This document shows positions 28,607 to 37,105 of a stretch of 64,000 nucleotides of DNA, piece after piece. The stretch's first letter is position 1. Each line of letters opens with the position of its first letter. The DNA lies in assembly GCA_963844255.1 (NCBI GenBank), contig CAWJNP010000087.1:62001-126000 (forward strand). The letters are read 5' to 3'. Made by a program: the position numbers and the translations under genes. Below the pieces are notes generated by a model that saw nothing but the letters and a program-made list of their open reading frames with translations, ran no database searches and was not told the DNA's origin. This DNA is from SZAS-79 sp963844255. Its GTDB lineage: Bacteria > Pseudomonadota > Gammaproteobacteria > Burkholderiales > SG8-39.

Positions 28607-30100
28607 ATGAAGATCGTCATTGCCCAGATGAAGCACGAGACCAACACCTTCTCCCCGGTGCCCACGCCCATCGGGCGGTTCGCCATCGGGGGTCCGCTGC
28701 CGCTTGCGGGCGAGGCGGCGATCCGCGCGATGCGCGGCACGGGTTCGGCGATCGGCGCGTTCATCGAACTGGCCGAGCAGGCCGGCGCGACCATCGCCTT
28801 GCCGGTCGCGGGCAATGCCTGGCCGAGCGGAAAGGTGGAGGATGCAGCGTTCGAGTACATGGCCGGCCGGATCTGCGAGGCTGCTGCCGCGGGCTGCGAC
28901 GCGATCCTGCTCGACCTGCACGGGGCGATGGTCACCGAAAGCCACGATGACGGGGAGGGCGAGCTGCTGGCGCGCCTGCGCCGCCTTGCGCCGAACACGC
29001 CGATTGCGGTTGCGCTCGACATGCACACCAATCTCTATCCTGCGATTGTCGCGAATTCCAATGTGATCGCCGGCTACCAGACCTATCCGCACGTCGACGT
29101 CTACGAGACCGGCCGGCGCGCGGGCAGCGCGCTGTTTTCGATGCTCGCCGGCAAGGCGCGTCCGGCCATGGCCTGGGGCCAGCGGCCGATGCTGCCGCAC
29201 GTGATGCGCCAGTCGAGCCTCGACTCGCCGAATCGCGAGATCCAGGCGCGTGCGGCGGAAATGGAAAGGCAGGGCGCGCTCTGCGCAAGCCTGTTCGTCG
29301 GCTTTCCGCATGCAGACATCGTCAATGCGGGGCTCTCGGCGGTGGTGGTGACCGACAACGACCCCGCGCTGGCGCAGCGCTGGTGCGATGAACTGCTCGA
29401 CATGGCCTGGCGCGATCGCGCGAAGTGGGTCTACGAAGTCGAGCCGCTGGAAAAATCACTCGCCCGCGCACGCGCGATGAAACCCGCTTCGAATGCGGGT
29501 CCGGTCGTCCTGCTGGACCACTACGACAATGCGGCTTCCGGCGGAACGATGGACACCATGGCGGTGCTTGCCGGCATCCTCGAATCCGGGCTGGAGGATG
29601 TGGCGGCGTTCGCGGTGTTCGACCCGCAGGCCGTGGTCGAGATGCAGAAGGCGGGGCTCGGCGCGCGCGTCACGCTCAGGCTGGGCGGCCGTCTGGACAT
29701 GCCGAGCCTCGGCCTCAAGGGACAGCCGCTGGAAGTCAGCGGGACCGTCAAGAACCTCTCCAACGGACAATTCCGCAACCGCGGCCCGATGTCGAAGGGC
29801 GTGTTGATGGACATGGGGCCCACCGCGGTGCTCGATACCGGGAAGGTCGAGATCGTGGTGATCTCGCGCCAGCAGGAGCCGAACGACCTCGAATGCTTCG
29901 CTTCGCAGGGCATCGACCCGACGAAGAAACGCTTCCTCATGCTGAAGAGCCGGGTGCACTGGCGTGCCGGCTTCGGCGACCTCGCGCAGGCGATCGTCGA
30001 ATGCGCGGGTGTGGGTGTCTGTACGTCGGATTACAGCGTGCTCGACTTCAAACGCGTCCGCCGCCCCATCTACCCCCTCGACCCCGACGCCAAACCCTGA
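28607..30100 (+). CDS. M81 family metallopeptidase (MlrC-like)
   Basis: A 497-residue member of the MlrC/M81 family, named for the enzyme finishing microcystin degradation but widespread in non-degraders. The start MKIVIAQMKHETNTFSP holds the KHETNTF motif (metal His). LLDLHGAMVTES and VALDMHTNLYP provide further Asp and His ligands. The C-terminal MlrC domain begins around residue 305 with VVLLDHYDNAASGGTMD. It probably hydrolyses an amide or peptide bond in a small molecule. It is convergent with the XRE gene, with repeat hairpins in between. Confidence 0.9.
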   Translation: MKIVIAQMKHETNTFSPVPTPIGRFAIGGPLPLAGEAAIRAMRGTGSAIGAFIELAEQAGATIALPVAGNAWPSGKVEDAAFEYMAGRICEAAAAGCDAILLDLHGAMVTESHDDGEGELLARLRRLAPNTPIAVALDMHTNLYPAIVANSNVIAGYQTYPHVDVYETGRRAGSALFSMLAGKARPAMAWGQRPMLPHVMRQSSLDSPNREIQARAAEMERQGALCASLFVGFPHADIVNAGLSAVVVTDNDPALAQRWCDELLDMAWRDRAKWVYEVEPLEKSLARARAMKPASNAGPVVLLDHYDNAASGGTMDTMAVLAGILESGLEDVAAFAVFDPQAVVEMQKAGLGARVTLRLGGRLDMPSLGLKGQPLEVSGTVKNLSNGQFRNRGPMSKGVLMDMGPTAVLDTGKVEIVVISRQQEPNDLECFASQGIDPTKKRFLMLKSRVHWRAGFGDLAQAIVECAGVGVCTSDYSVLDFKRVRRPIYPLDPDAKP

Positions 30101-30153
30101 GCGCCCCAGCGACGAAATTCCAACGCTAGTTCGAGAGTGCTTTTAGGGAGGGG

Positions 30154-30264
30154 GTAACGGGGGAACCGCCAGGTTCCTCTGTTCCGGTAGTGGTAACGGG
30201 GGAACCGCCAGGTTCCTCTGTTCCGGTAGTGGTAACGGGGGAACCGTCAGGTTCACCTGTTCCG
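30154..30264. repeat. Tandem 39-bp palindromic repeats (array 1)
   Basis: Three copies begin at 30154, 30193 and 30232 with exact 39-base spacing. Each starts GTAACGGGGGAACCG and ends CTGTTCCG, and can fold through GGAACC/GGTTCC. A related two-copy array is at 45571-45650. The array lies between convergent genes, and its last copy contains the stop codon of the XRE gene. Confidence 0.8.
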
Positions 30265-30573
30265 AAGCTTTCCAGATTCTTCTCTTGAATACGGCCTGAC
30301 CGCCCGCATCTCCACGCTGAGTCCGATGCACTCGGCGGCATCGACGAGGCGGTCGAGGCTGAATGCATCGTGGTCATTGCAGAGCCGGCTGGTCTGTGCA
30401 ATCGACAAGTGCATCGAATCTGCGGCGCTGGCGCGCGTGATGGCCAGTTCCTCGATCCGGTTCCGGATGCGCTCGCGCAGCTGTGCGCGCAATCGGGTGC
30501 TCGGTGGAACGCGCGGCTTCGAAGGGGTGCGCGGCTTCGAAGTTGCGGCTTGTTTTGCGCGGGCTCTGGCCAT
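30253..30573 (-). CDS. XRE-family (HigA-like) transcriptional regulator
   Basis: A 106-residue protein: a basic Pro/Thr-rich start, then a helix-turn-helix (residues 37-95) of the single-HTH XRE type, with LAITRASAADSMHLSIAQ, TSRLCNDHDAFSLDRLVDAA and GLSVEMRAV. This resembles the HigA-like antitoxin regulators that usually follow a RelE-type toxin. No toxin gene is adjacent. The last residues (KLRNR) and the stop codon are encoded inside the third unit of the repeat array, so the C-terminus may be altered from the ancestral form. AGGA lies upstream of the ATG. Confidence 0.75.
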   Translation of the reverse strand: MARARAKQAATSKPRTPSKPRVPPSTRLRAQLRERIRNRIEELAITRASAADSMHLSIAQTSRLCNDHDAFSLDRLVDAAECIGLSVEMRAVRPYSREESGKLRNR

Positions 30574-30654
30574 GGCCTGTCCTGTCGGTGTTGATTGTCA
30601 ATATCGGCATGCTAGTCCCCGCAGGCGACACTTGGAAAGCAGGGTTTCGCATAA

Positions 30655-30669
30655 AAAAGTGTCACTTTT
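30655..30669. promoter_or_regulatory. Palindromic operator candidate between the XRE and hsp20 genes
   Basis: AAAAGTGTCACTTTT is a perfect palindrome with seven-base arms, in the 165-base gap between the divergent XRE gene and hsp20-lon. A half-site-like GACACTT lies about 20 bases upstream. It is a good candidate for binding by the XRE protein. Confidence 0.5.
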
Positions 30670-30738
30670 CCGCAGACCGTCAGTGCCGGGCGGTCGGGGT
30701 GGACTTGAAACTGCCGATTTCGCCTTCATCTGCGGTCC

Positions 30739-31146
30739 ATGAGACCGCGTGAAATACGCAACTGGATGTGGGGCGAAGCGCTTTCGCTGATCGAGCAGGC
30801 CGAGCGTCTGCAGAGGTCGTTCGCGCGTCCGGCGGCGGCGGAGCAGAACTGGGAGCCGCCGGTGGACGTGGTCGAATCGGCCGAAACGCTGTTCATCCAT
30901 GTGGCACTGCCCGGTGTATCGGCGGATGCGATCGTCGTCGGCCTGGAGTCGTCGGCCGTGACCGTGTCCGCGGTAAGGGGCTTTCCGGTCACGGCGCGCG
31001 GTGCGCGTCTGCACCGCATCGAGATTCCCTACGGCCGGTTCTTCCGGCGCATCGCGCTGCCGGTTCACCGGCTGGAACCCGCAGGGCAATCGTTCATCGA
31101 CGGCTGCCTCACGCTCGCATTCCGAAAAATCGCAGTGCAGGAGTAA
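30739..31146 (+). CDS. Hsp20/alpha-crystallin family small heat-shock protein
   Basis: A 135-residue small chaperone. An N-terminal helix (MWGEALSLIEQAERLQRSF) precedes the alpha-crystallin domain: PPVDVVESAETLFIHVALPG, VSADAIVVGLESSAVTVSA, and the end DGCLTLAFRKI. The usual A-x-x-x-N-G-x-L motif is seen as SFIDGCLTL, and the C-terminal I-x-I is weak or absent. The stop is eight bases before the lon start, so the holdase and the protease are likely one operon, responding to protein damage. Confidence 0.85.
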   Translation: MRPREIRNWMWGEALSLIEQAERLQRSFARPAAAEQNWEPPVDVVESAETLFIHVALPGVSADAIVVGLESSAVTVSAVRGFPVTARGARLHRIEIPYGRFFRRIALPVHRLEPAGQSFIDGCLTLAFRKIAVQE

Positions 31147-31154
31147 TCGACGCC

Positions 31155-33588
31155 ATGAGCAAGGACATCGACATCACGATCGACGCAGCCACGCAGGACG
31201 CCGGATCCACCGACGCCGGGGTGGCGCGCGCGGATGCGACCGCAGGCTACAAGCCGCTGCCGGCCGATGCGATTGCGATCGTTCCCCTGCGCAACATGCT
31301 GCTGTTCCCGGGCATCGTCGCACCGGTTACGTTCGGGCGCGAGAGTTCGGTCGCCGCCGCGCAGGACTCGGTCAAGGCCGAGCGGCGCATCGGCTTTCTC
31401 CTGCAGCGGGATGCCACGCAGGACAGGCCCGCCGGGGAGGATCTCTACTGGGTCGGCACCAGTGGCCAGATCCTGCGCTACATCACCGGCACCGAAGGCG
31501 CGCATCACATGGTGGTGCAGGGCCAGGAACGCTTCCGGGTGCTCGAGTTCCTCGAAGGCTGGCCGTTTCTGGTCGCACGCATTGCGGTCGCCGAAACCGT
31601 CGGAGAAGAAGCGAACCCGGACATCGAGGCGCGCTTCCACCAGCTGAAGCAGCGCGCCACGGAGGCGCTGGGCCTCTTGCCCCAGGCACCGGACGAGCTC
31701 GCGAACGTGGTGCAGGGCATGACCTCGGCGGCGGCCTTGTCCGACCTCGTGGTCAATTTCATGGACATCAAGGTCGAGGAAAAGCAGGCGCTGCTCGAAT
31801 GCTTCGACCTGCGCGAACGCCTCGACCGCGTGCTCAGAATCCTCGGCGAGCGCGTCGAGGTGCTGCGCATCTCGGCCCGCATCGGCGAGGAAACGAAGAA
31901 GGCGTTCGACGAGCGCCAGCGTGAGCACGTGCTGCGCGAGCAGATGCGCCAGATCCAGAAGGAACTGGGTGAGTCGGACGACAGTGCCGCCGAGATCGAA
32001 GAGCTGAAGAAGGCGGTCGATGCGGCGGGCATGCCGGAGGACACGGCGAAGTACGTCAAAAAGGAACTCAGGCGCCTGGAACGGATGTCGGATTCCTCGG
32101 GCGAAGGCTCGATGCTGCGCACCTGGCTCGAATGGATGACCGAACTGCCGTGGAAGACGGAGGACGCCGGTGTGGCGAACTCGGCGGTCGACATCGCCGA
32201 AGCGCGGCGCGTGCTCGATGCAGACCACTACGGTCTGGACAAGATCAAGCGCCGGATCCTCGAATGGCTCTCGGTGCGAAAGCTCGCGCCCGAGGGGAAG
32301 AGCCCGATCCTGTGCTTTGTCGGGCCGCCCGGCGTGGGCAAGACTTCGCTGGGCATGAGCATTGCGCGCGCCACCGGACGCAAGTTCCAGCGCGTCGCGC
32401 TCGGCGGGGTGCACGACGAAGCGGAGATCCGCGGCCACAGGCGCACCTATATCGGTGCGATGCCGGGCAACGTGATCCAGGCGCTGAAGCGCGCGCAGAG
32501 CCGCAACGCGGTGTTCATGCTCGACGAGATCGACAAGGTCGGCGCGGGCGGCTTTCACGGCGATCCCGCGTCGGCCCTGCTCGAGGTCCTGGACCCCGAA
32601 CAGAATTCGAAATTCCGCGACAACTACCTTGGTGTGGACTTCGATCTATCGAAGGTGCTGTTCATCGCCACGGCAAACGTGCTCGATACCATTCCGGGCC
32701 CGCTGCGCGACCGCATGGAAATCATCCAGCTGCCGGGCTATACCGAGGCCGAAAAGCTCGAGATCGCACGACGCTATCTGGTGTCGCGCCAGCTCAAGGC
32801 CAACGGACTGAAGCCTGAGCAGGCGAGCGTGACCGATGCCGCGCTACGGCGCCATCATCGCGGACTACACGCGCGAGGCAGGCGTGCGCAACCTCGAGCG
32901 CGAGATCGGCAGCGTGCTGCGGCGTGCGGCGATGCGAATCGCCGAGGGCGAGTCGACGCGCGTGGATATCGACGAGCCGGACCTGCATGCGATCCTCGGC
33001 GCGAAGCGCTTCGAGAACGAGATCGCGCAGCGTGCCGGCATGCCGGGCGTGGCCACGGGCCTGGCCTGGACGCCGGTGGGCGGGGACATACTTTTCATCG
33101 AGGCGACGAAGGTGCCCGGATCGGGCAGGCTGATCCTCACCGGACAACTGGGCGAGGTGATGAAGGAATCGGCGCAGGCCGCGCTCACGCTGGCAAAGAT
33201 GCTGATCGGGGAGTCCCTGGACAAATTCGACATCCACGTGCACGTCCCTGCAGGCGCAACGCCCAAGGACGGGCCGAGCGCGGGGGTGGCGATGTACCTC
33301 GCGCTGGTGTCGCTGCTCACGGACCGGCCGGTGAAGAGCGAAGTCGCGATGACCGGCGAAATCTCGCTGCGCGGCCTCGTGCTGCCCATCGGCGGGGTCA
33401 AGGAAAAGGTGCTCGCGGCCCTGCGCGCTGGCATCCGTACCGTGCTGCTGCCGAGGAAGAACGAAAAGGACCTCGAAGACGTGCCGGCCGACGCGCGCGC
33501 CCGACTGGAGTTCGTGTTCCTCGACCGCGTGGAAGACGCGGTGCGGCACGCGATCGGGGAACTGCCGGCGCAGCAGAAGGCGGCGTGA
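31155..33588 (+). CDS. lon: ATP-dependent protease Lon, single frameshift
   Basis: An 810-residue LonA-type AAA+ serine protease after correcting one base. The N-terminal LAN domain starts at IAIVPLRNMLLFPG; a coiled coil and the ATPase follow, with Walker A GPPGVGKT (about 391) and Walker B VFMLDEIDKVG. The protease domain has the catalytic Ser in PKDGPSAGVAM (about 705) and Lys in GGVKEKVLAA. At about 32850 the frame breaks. Removing the C at 32850 gives VTDAALRAIIADYTREAG, exactly the family sequence. The N-terminus has some 35 extra acidic residues. It follows hsp20 directly. Confidence 0.92.
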
Positions 33589-33760
33589 ACCTCGCGCATC
33601 TGGTCCGGCTGCTCTGAAATTCGCGTCAGCAGGGCGAAAGCAAAAGCCAACATACCGTAACACACCGTAACAGCATCGCGTGCCAGGCAGGCCTACAGTG
33701 CGCTTCCCGGCAATCGGAGCGGGGAACGGATGTCGTGAATAAAAATTGGAGATCTGCTGG

Positions 33761-34327
33761 ATGAATATGGAAGAACGTACGCAGCTCACCCGTCTGCTGC
33801 AGTTGCTGGGTCAGGCGCAGGCAGGGGCGAAAGACCCCGAAGCTGAAGGCCTGATCCGCGACGCAACTGCGCGCCAGCCGGATGCGGCCTACCTGCTGGT
33901 GCAGCGCGTACTCCAGCTCGAAAACGAGATTCAGTCGATGCAGAAGAGCAGTTTCATCGGCGACCCGAATGCGTGGGGCCGCCCGCCCGTTGCTTCGCAA
34001 CCTGCGGCTCAGACGAATGTGCAGACGCCGATGCAGCAGGCGCCGATGCAGCAGGCGCCGATTCCAACGAACACCTGGGGCAGCGGTCTGCTCGGTAACG
34101 TCGCAGGCGCGGCAGCAGGCGTTGTTGCCGGATCCCTGCTTGCGCACGGTATCGGCAGTCTCATGGGTCGCAACGCCGAGGCCAGCCATGCCGCAGTCCC
34201 TCCGGGCGGCGGCACGCTTGTCGAAACAGACTATGCGCATGCCCTTTCGAAAGAGGATGCCGACGGTGGGTACATCGCGGACGATTTCGATACCGGGGAC
34301 GGCACGGACGCCGAGGATTCGCTGTAA
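33761..34327 (+). CDS. DUF2076 domain-containing protein
   Basis: A 188-residue protein with the DUF2076 layout: helical start MEERTQLTRLLQLLGQAQ, then DATARQPDAAYLLVQRVLQL, a Gln/Pro-rich linker containing a direct repeat (MQQAPMQQAP), a Gly/Ala-rich membrane-prone segment LLGNVAGAAAGVVAGSLLAH and an acidic tail. DUF2076 proteins are periplasmic ligand-binding in origin or envelope-associated; function is unsettled. GGAG at 33748 supports ATG 33761. The 170 bases before it hold no gene, only a CCGTAACA direct repeat. Confidence 0.85.
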   Translation: MNMEERTQLTRLLQLLGQAQAGAKDPEAEGLIRDATARQPDAAYLLVQRVLQLENEIQSMQKSSFIGDPNAWGRPPVASQPAAQTNVQTPMQQAPMQQAPIPTNTWGSGLLGNVAGAAAGVVAGSLLAHGIGSLMGRNAEASHAAVPPGGGTLVETDYAHALSKEDADGGYIADDFDTGDGTDAEDSL

Positions 34328-34477
34328 ACCGAATCGTGCCCCGGAAGGGGGGCGGACTGCCCGGGCGGATCACTGTGAACTGATTCGCGGCCGCGTCGCA
34401 AAATCGGCGAAGATGGCGCTCCACGCGTGCGGATCGCGACCCGGGTCGCGACCGACGCTGTCTCGAGGAGAATCGCC

Positions 34478-34861
34478 ATGCCATTCGAAGTCATCGTTCC
34501 CGAAGGTTCCCCGCCGCCGCTCGCCCCGTATTCACCGGGCGCAAAAGCAGGCGGCATTGTCTACGTAGGCGGCACACTTGCGATGGATGCGGCCGGCAAG
34601 ACCGTCGGCGTTGGCGATGTGCGCACCCAGACCCGGCATGTGCTCGAAGGCATCAAGGCGGTGCTGGCCGCGGCCGGTGGCACCATGGGCGACATCGCCT
34701 TCAACCAGATCTTCCTGAAGGACCTTGCCGATTATGCGGCGATGAACGAGGTCTACAGGGAGTACTTCCCGAAAAATCCGCCGGCACGCTATTGCATCCG
34801 CGCAGACCTCGTGCGCCCGGATTTCCTCGTGGAAATCGCTTCTACGGCGCATCTGGGATGA
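34478..34861 (+). CDS. RidA family (RutC-like) protein
   Basis: A 127-residue protein of the YjgF/YER057c/UK114 family, trimeric deaminases of reactive enamines. Motifs: APYSPGAKAGGIVYVGGT (start strand), VRTQTRHVLEGIKAVL and the end PARYCIRADLVRPDFLVEI, with the substrate Arg in the PARYCIR segment. In catabolic contexts such proteins hydrolyse aminoacrylates. GAGGAG precedes the ATG. The stop overlaps the DUF2889 start by four bases (ATGA). Confidence 0.88.
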   Translation: MPFEVIVPEGSPPPLAPYSPGAKAGGIVYVGGTLAMDAAGKTVGVGDVRTQTRHVLEGIKAVLAAAGGTMGDIAFNQIFLKDLADYAAMNEVYREYFPKNPPARYCIRADLVRPDFLVEIASTAHLG

Positions 34862-35424
34862 GCCTTTCCACCGCCGCACCCCGCCGCCACATGCACACGC
34901 GCACGATTCACTGCGAAGGCTTCGAGCGTGACGACGGCCTCTGGGACATCGAGGCGCGCATCGTCGACACCAAGACCTATGCGGTGACCGAACCCTACCG
35001 CGGCCTGCGCGAGGCCGGCATGCACGTGCACGACATGTCGTTGCGCCTCACCCTCGGCCGCGACATGGTGGTGCGCGACATCGAGGTCGCCACGGAACAT
35101 GCGCCCTACGATCCCTGCTTTACCGTTGCGCCCGCCTACAAGGGCCTGATCGGGGCGAAGGTCGGCGCAGGCTGGCGGCGCGCCGTGAACGAGAGCGTCG
35201 GCGGCACGAAGGGCTGCACCCACCTGCGCGAGTTGTTGATGCCCGTGGCCACGGTAGCGTTCCAGACCATGGGCAGCTGGCCCAAGGAAGGCGATGTCGC
35301 GACCGAAGCGAAGCCGAGCAAGGCCGCCGTGCGCCCGTACTTTCTCGATGGCTGCAAGGCGTGGTCTGCGGACGGTGAAGTCGTCAAGCGGCTGTTCCCG
35401 CTGCACTACGTGAAGTCGCGCTGA
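34858..35424 (+). CDS. DUF2889 domain-containing protein
   Basis: A 188-residue protein matching DUF2889: HTRTIHCEGFERDDGLWDIE, MHVHDMSLRLTLGRDMVVRD, and GCTHLRELLMPVATVAFQT. Members occur in betaproteobacteria, often beside catabolic genes, and have no proven function. The ATGA overlap with the RidA gene implies translational coupling. The next 220 bases contain only remnants. Confidence 0.88.
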   Translation: MSLSTAAPRRHMHTRTIHCEGFERDDGLWDIEARIVDTKTYAVTEPYRGLREAGMHVHDMSLRLTLGRDMVVRDIEVATEHAPYDPCFTVAPAYKGLIGAKVGAGWRRAVNESVGGTKGCTHLRELLMPVATVAFQTMGSWPKEGDVATEAKPSKAAVRPYFLDGCKAWSADGEVVKRLFPLHYVKSR

Positions 35425-35430
35425 GTTGCC

Positions 35431-35532
35431 TCAGAGCGCACTCGCCAGCATCCGCCGTCCGGCATCGAGCAGCGGAACCAGGCGCTCGACGAGTCTGTTC
35501 CGCATGCGCTGACCATCCGCCGTGACGCCGCA
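35431..35532 (-). pseudogene. Possible 3' remnant of an unidentified gene
   Basis: On the minus strand a short stretch reads RMRNRLVERLVPLLDAGRR and stops at 35431. It looks like the amphipathic C-terminal helix of a protein, but no upstream body exists because a Bug-type signal peptide starts just beyond. It may be the leftover end of a regulator deleted with the neighbouring receptor gene. Weak evidence. Confidence 0.25.
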
Positions 35533-35545
35533 CCTGGGAGAAACA

Positions 35546-35647
35546 ATGAGTTTTCTGCGCAATCTGCTTTTGTCCGCCGCCTGTCTCGCGCTCGTGCCCA
35601 CGGCCGTGCTCGCACAGGGTGCCTGCCCCAACAAGCCGGTAAAATGA
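35546..35647 (+). pseudogene. Truncated tripartite tricarboxylate receptor (Bug/TctC) gene, 5' remnant
   Basis: A 33-codon ORF with GGGAG upstream. The product is a complete signal peptide (SFLRNLLLSAACLALVP, ending VLAQG) followed by ACPNKPVK and then a stop. PNKPVK is how mature Bug-family solute receptors begin (usually continuing LIVPF). The rest of the roughly 320-residue receptor is missing; instead the ATG of the [2Fe-2S] reductase gene overlaps the stop. A deletion that joined the two genes is the likely origin. Confidence 0.6.
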
Positions 35648-36651
35648 GTTCCGCCGGTTTTGCCGTATTTTCCATCCGCGTCGCCAATACCGGCATCGCG
35701 TTTCCCTGCGATGCGGGCACGACCATCCTCGAAGCGGCGCGGCGCGCGGGCTACGAGTTGCCCTATTCCTGCCAGCGCGGTGCCTGCGCGAGCTGTCGCG
35801 GGCTGGTGCGCGAAGGCGAGGTCGAGACGCCGTATCCGGACGATCTCTACGTGCTGTTCTGCCAGACCCGGCCGAAATCGGACCTCGAGATCGTGCCGCG
35901 CGAGATCCGGCGCGTCGACCCGAACGCGAAGAGCACGATAGAAGCGAAAGTGCTGCGCGTCACCGACGCCGCGGATGACGTGAAGATTGTCCAGTTGCGC
36001 TTCCCGCCCGGGGTGCGCGTGAAATTCAGGGCGGGGCAGTATCTCGATGTGATCCTGGCCGATGGTGCGCGGCGCAGTTTCTCGATGGCCAATGCGCCGC
36101 AGCAGAGCGATATCGCCGTGCTGCATGTCCGGGTGATTCCCGGTGGTCGGTTTTCGGACGAGGCCCTGCGGGACCTCGCCACCGGCGGGGCGCTGAAGGT
36201 GGAACTGCCCTCCGGCGACTTCTGGTTGCGGGACAGCGCGAAACCCGCGGTGTTCGTCGCCAGCGGCACCGGCTTCGCGCCGATCAAATCCATCCTCGAG
36301 GACGCGTTCAGGCGCGGCATCAGACGGGACAGGGTTCTCTACTGGGGTGCGCGGCGCGAAAAGGACCTGTACCTTGCCGACCTGCCGCGCAAATGGGCTG
36401 CAGCGCACCCGAACTTCCGCTTCGTCCCGGTACTCTCGGAACCCGACGATGGCTGGTCCGGTCGCACGGGGTTCGTGCACCGCGCCGTGATGGAGGACTT
36501 TCCCTCGCTCGAGGCGTGCGAGGTGTATGCCTGCGGAGTCACCGCAATGGTGGATGCCGCCCGGCACGATTTCTGCGGGGAGCGCGCATTACCGCGCGAC
36601 GCATTTTATTGTGATGCTTTCGTAACGCCCGCCGATGCGGCGGGCACCTGA
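35644..36651 (+). CDS. Ferredoxin/FNR-type flavin oxidoreductase (AscD/CDP-6-deoxyhexose reductase-like)
   Basis: A 335-residue electron-transfer protein with an N-terminal plant-type [2Fe-2S] domain (Cys43, Cys48, Cys51 and Cys73 in PYSCQRGACASC and LFCQ), then an FAD domain (RSFSMANAP, about 142) and an NAD(P) domain (SGTGFAPIKSILE, about 204). The loop between the third and fourth Cys is shorter than usual. It would feed electrons to an oxygenase or dehydratase partner, which is not adjacent. Its start overlaps the truncated receptor remnant, so it may be translated from the remnant's ribosome site. Confidence 0.85.
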   Translation: MSSAGFAVFSIRVANTGIAFPCDAGTTILEAARRAGYELPYSCQRGACASCRGLVREGEVETPYPDDLYVLFCQTRPKSDLEIVPREIRRVDPNAKSTIEAKVLRVTDAADDVKIVQLRFPPGVRVKFRAGQYLDVILADGARRSFSMANAPQQSDIAVLHVRVIPGGRFSDEALRDLATGGALKVELPSGDFWLRDSAKPAVFVASGTGFAPIKSILEDAFRRGIRRDRVLYWGARREKDLYLADLPRKWAAAHPNFRFVPVLSEPDDGWSGRTGFVHRAVMEDFPSLEACEVYACGVTAMVDAARHDFCGERALPRDAFYCDAFVTPADAAGT

Positions 36652-36660
36652 GGAGACAGC

Positions 36661-37047
36661 ATGGAAAAGGATCTGGAACCACTGTATGCGCGCGGCCTGA
36701 AAGTCCGCAGGGAAGTCTTGGGCGACGCCTATGTCGACAAGTCGATCAACTCGGCCGACGAGTTTTCGCGCCCGGTGCAGGAATATGTGACCGCACATGG
36801 CTGGGGCGCGAGCTGGGCGCGCGACGGGTTGGAGAAGAAGACCCGCTCGATGCTCAACCTCGCGATGCTCACCGCGCTGAACCGGCCGCATGAATTCAAG
36901 GTCCATGTGAGCGGTGCGTTGAACAACGGGGTCACGAAGGAGGAAATCCGCGAGATCCTGATCCACGCCGCCGTCTATTGCGGCGCGCCCGCAGCGCTCG
37001 ACAGCTTCCGGGTCGCCAGGGAAGTCTTTGCCGAGCGCGGAATCTGA
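36661..37047 (+). CDS. Carboxymuconolactone decarboxylase family protein
   Basis: A 128-residue all-helical protein of the CMD/AhpD superfamily. The start YARGLKVRREVLGDAYVDKS, the segment EKKTRSMLNLAMLTALNRPH and EIREILIHAAVYCGAPAA match PcaC-like 4-carboxymuconolactone decarboxylases. It lacks the CxxC of AhpD, having one Cys (YCGAP). The preceding reductase is nine bases away and GAGGAGA supports translation. Stand-alone members often act in other ring or lactone pathways, so PcaC activity is not certain. Confidence 0.87.
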   Translation: MEKDLEPLYARGLKVRREVLGDAYVDKSINSADEFSRPVQEYVTAHGWGASWARDGLEKKTRSMLNLAMLTALNRPHEFKVHVSGALNNGVTKEEIREILIHAAVYCGAPAALDSFRVAREVFAERGI

Positions 37048-37105
37048 CGGGGGTTCCGGAGTATTGTTACGCTTTGCAGACCCTGCGGACCACCTGGACC
37101 ACGCG

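Noticed and set aside
30154..30264. CRISPR array
   Set aside because: Units are directly joined with no unique spacers and only about three copies; no cas genes nearby.
31065..32558. 497-residue minus-strand frame opposite lon
   Set aside because: Antisense shadow; the sense frame has all Lon motifs.
35546..35647. Regulatory leader peptide upstream of the reductase
   Set aside because: Signal peptide plus PNKPVK is specifically the start of a Bug receptor, so a gene remnant is simpler.
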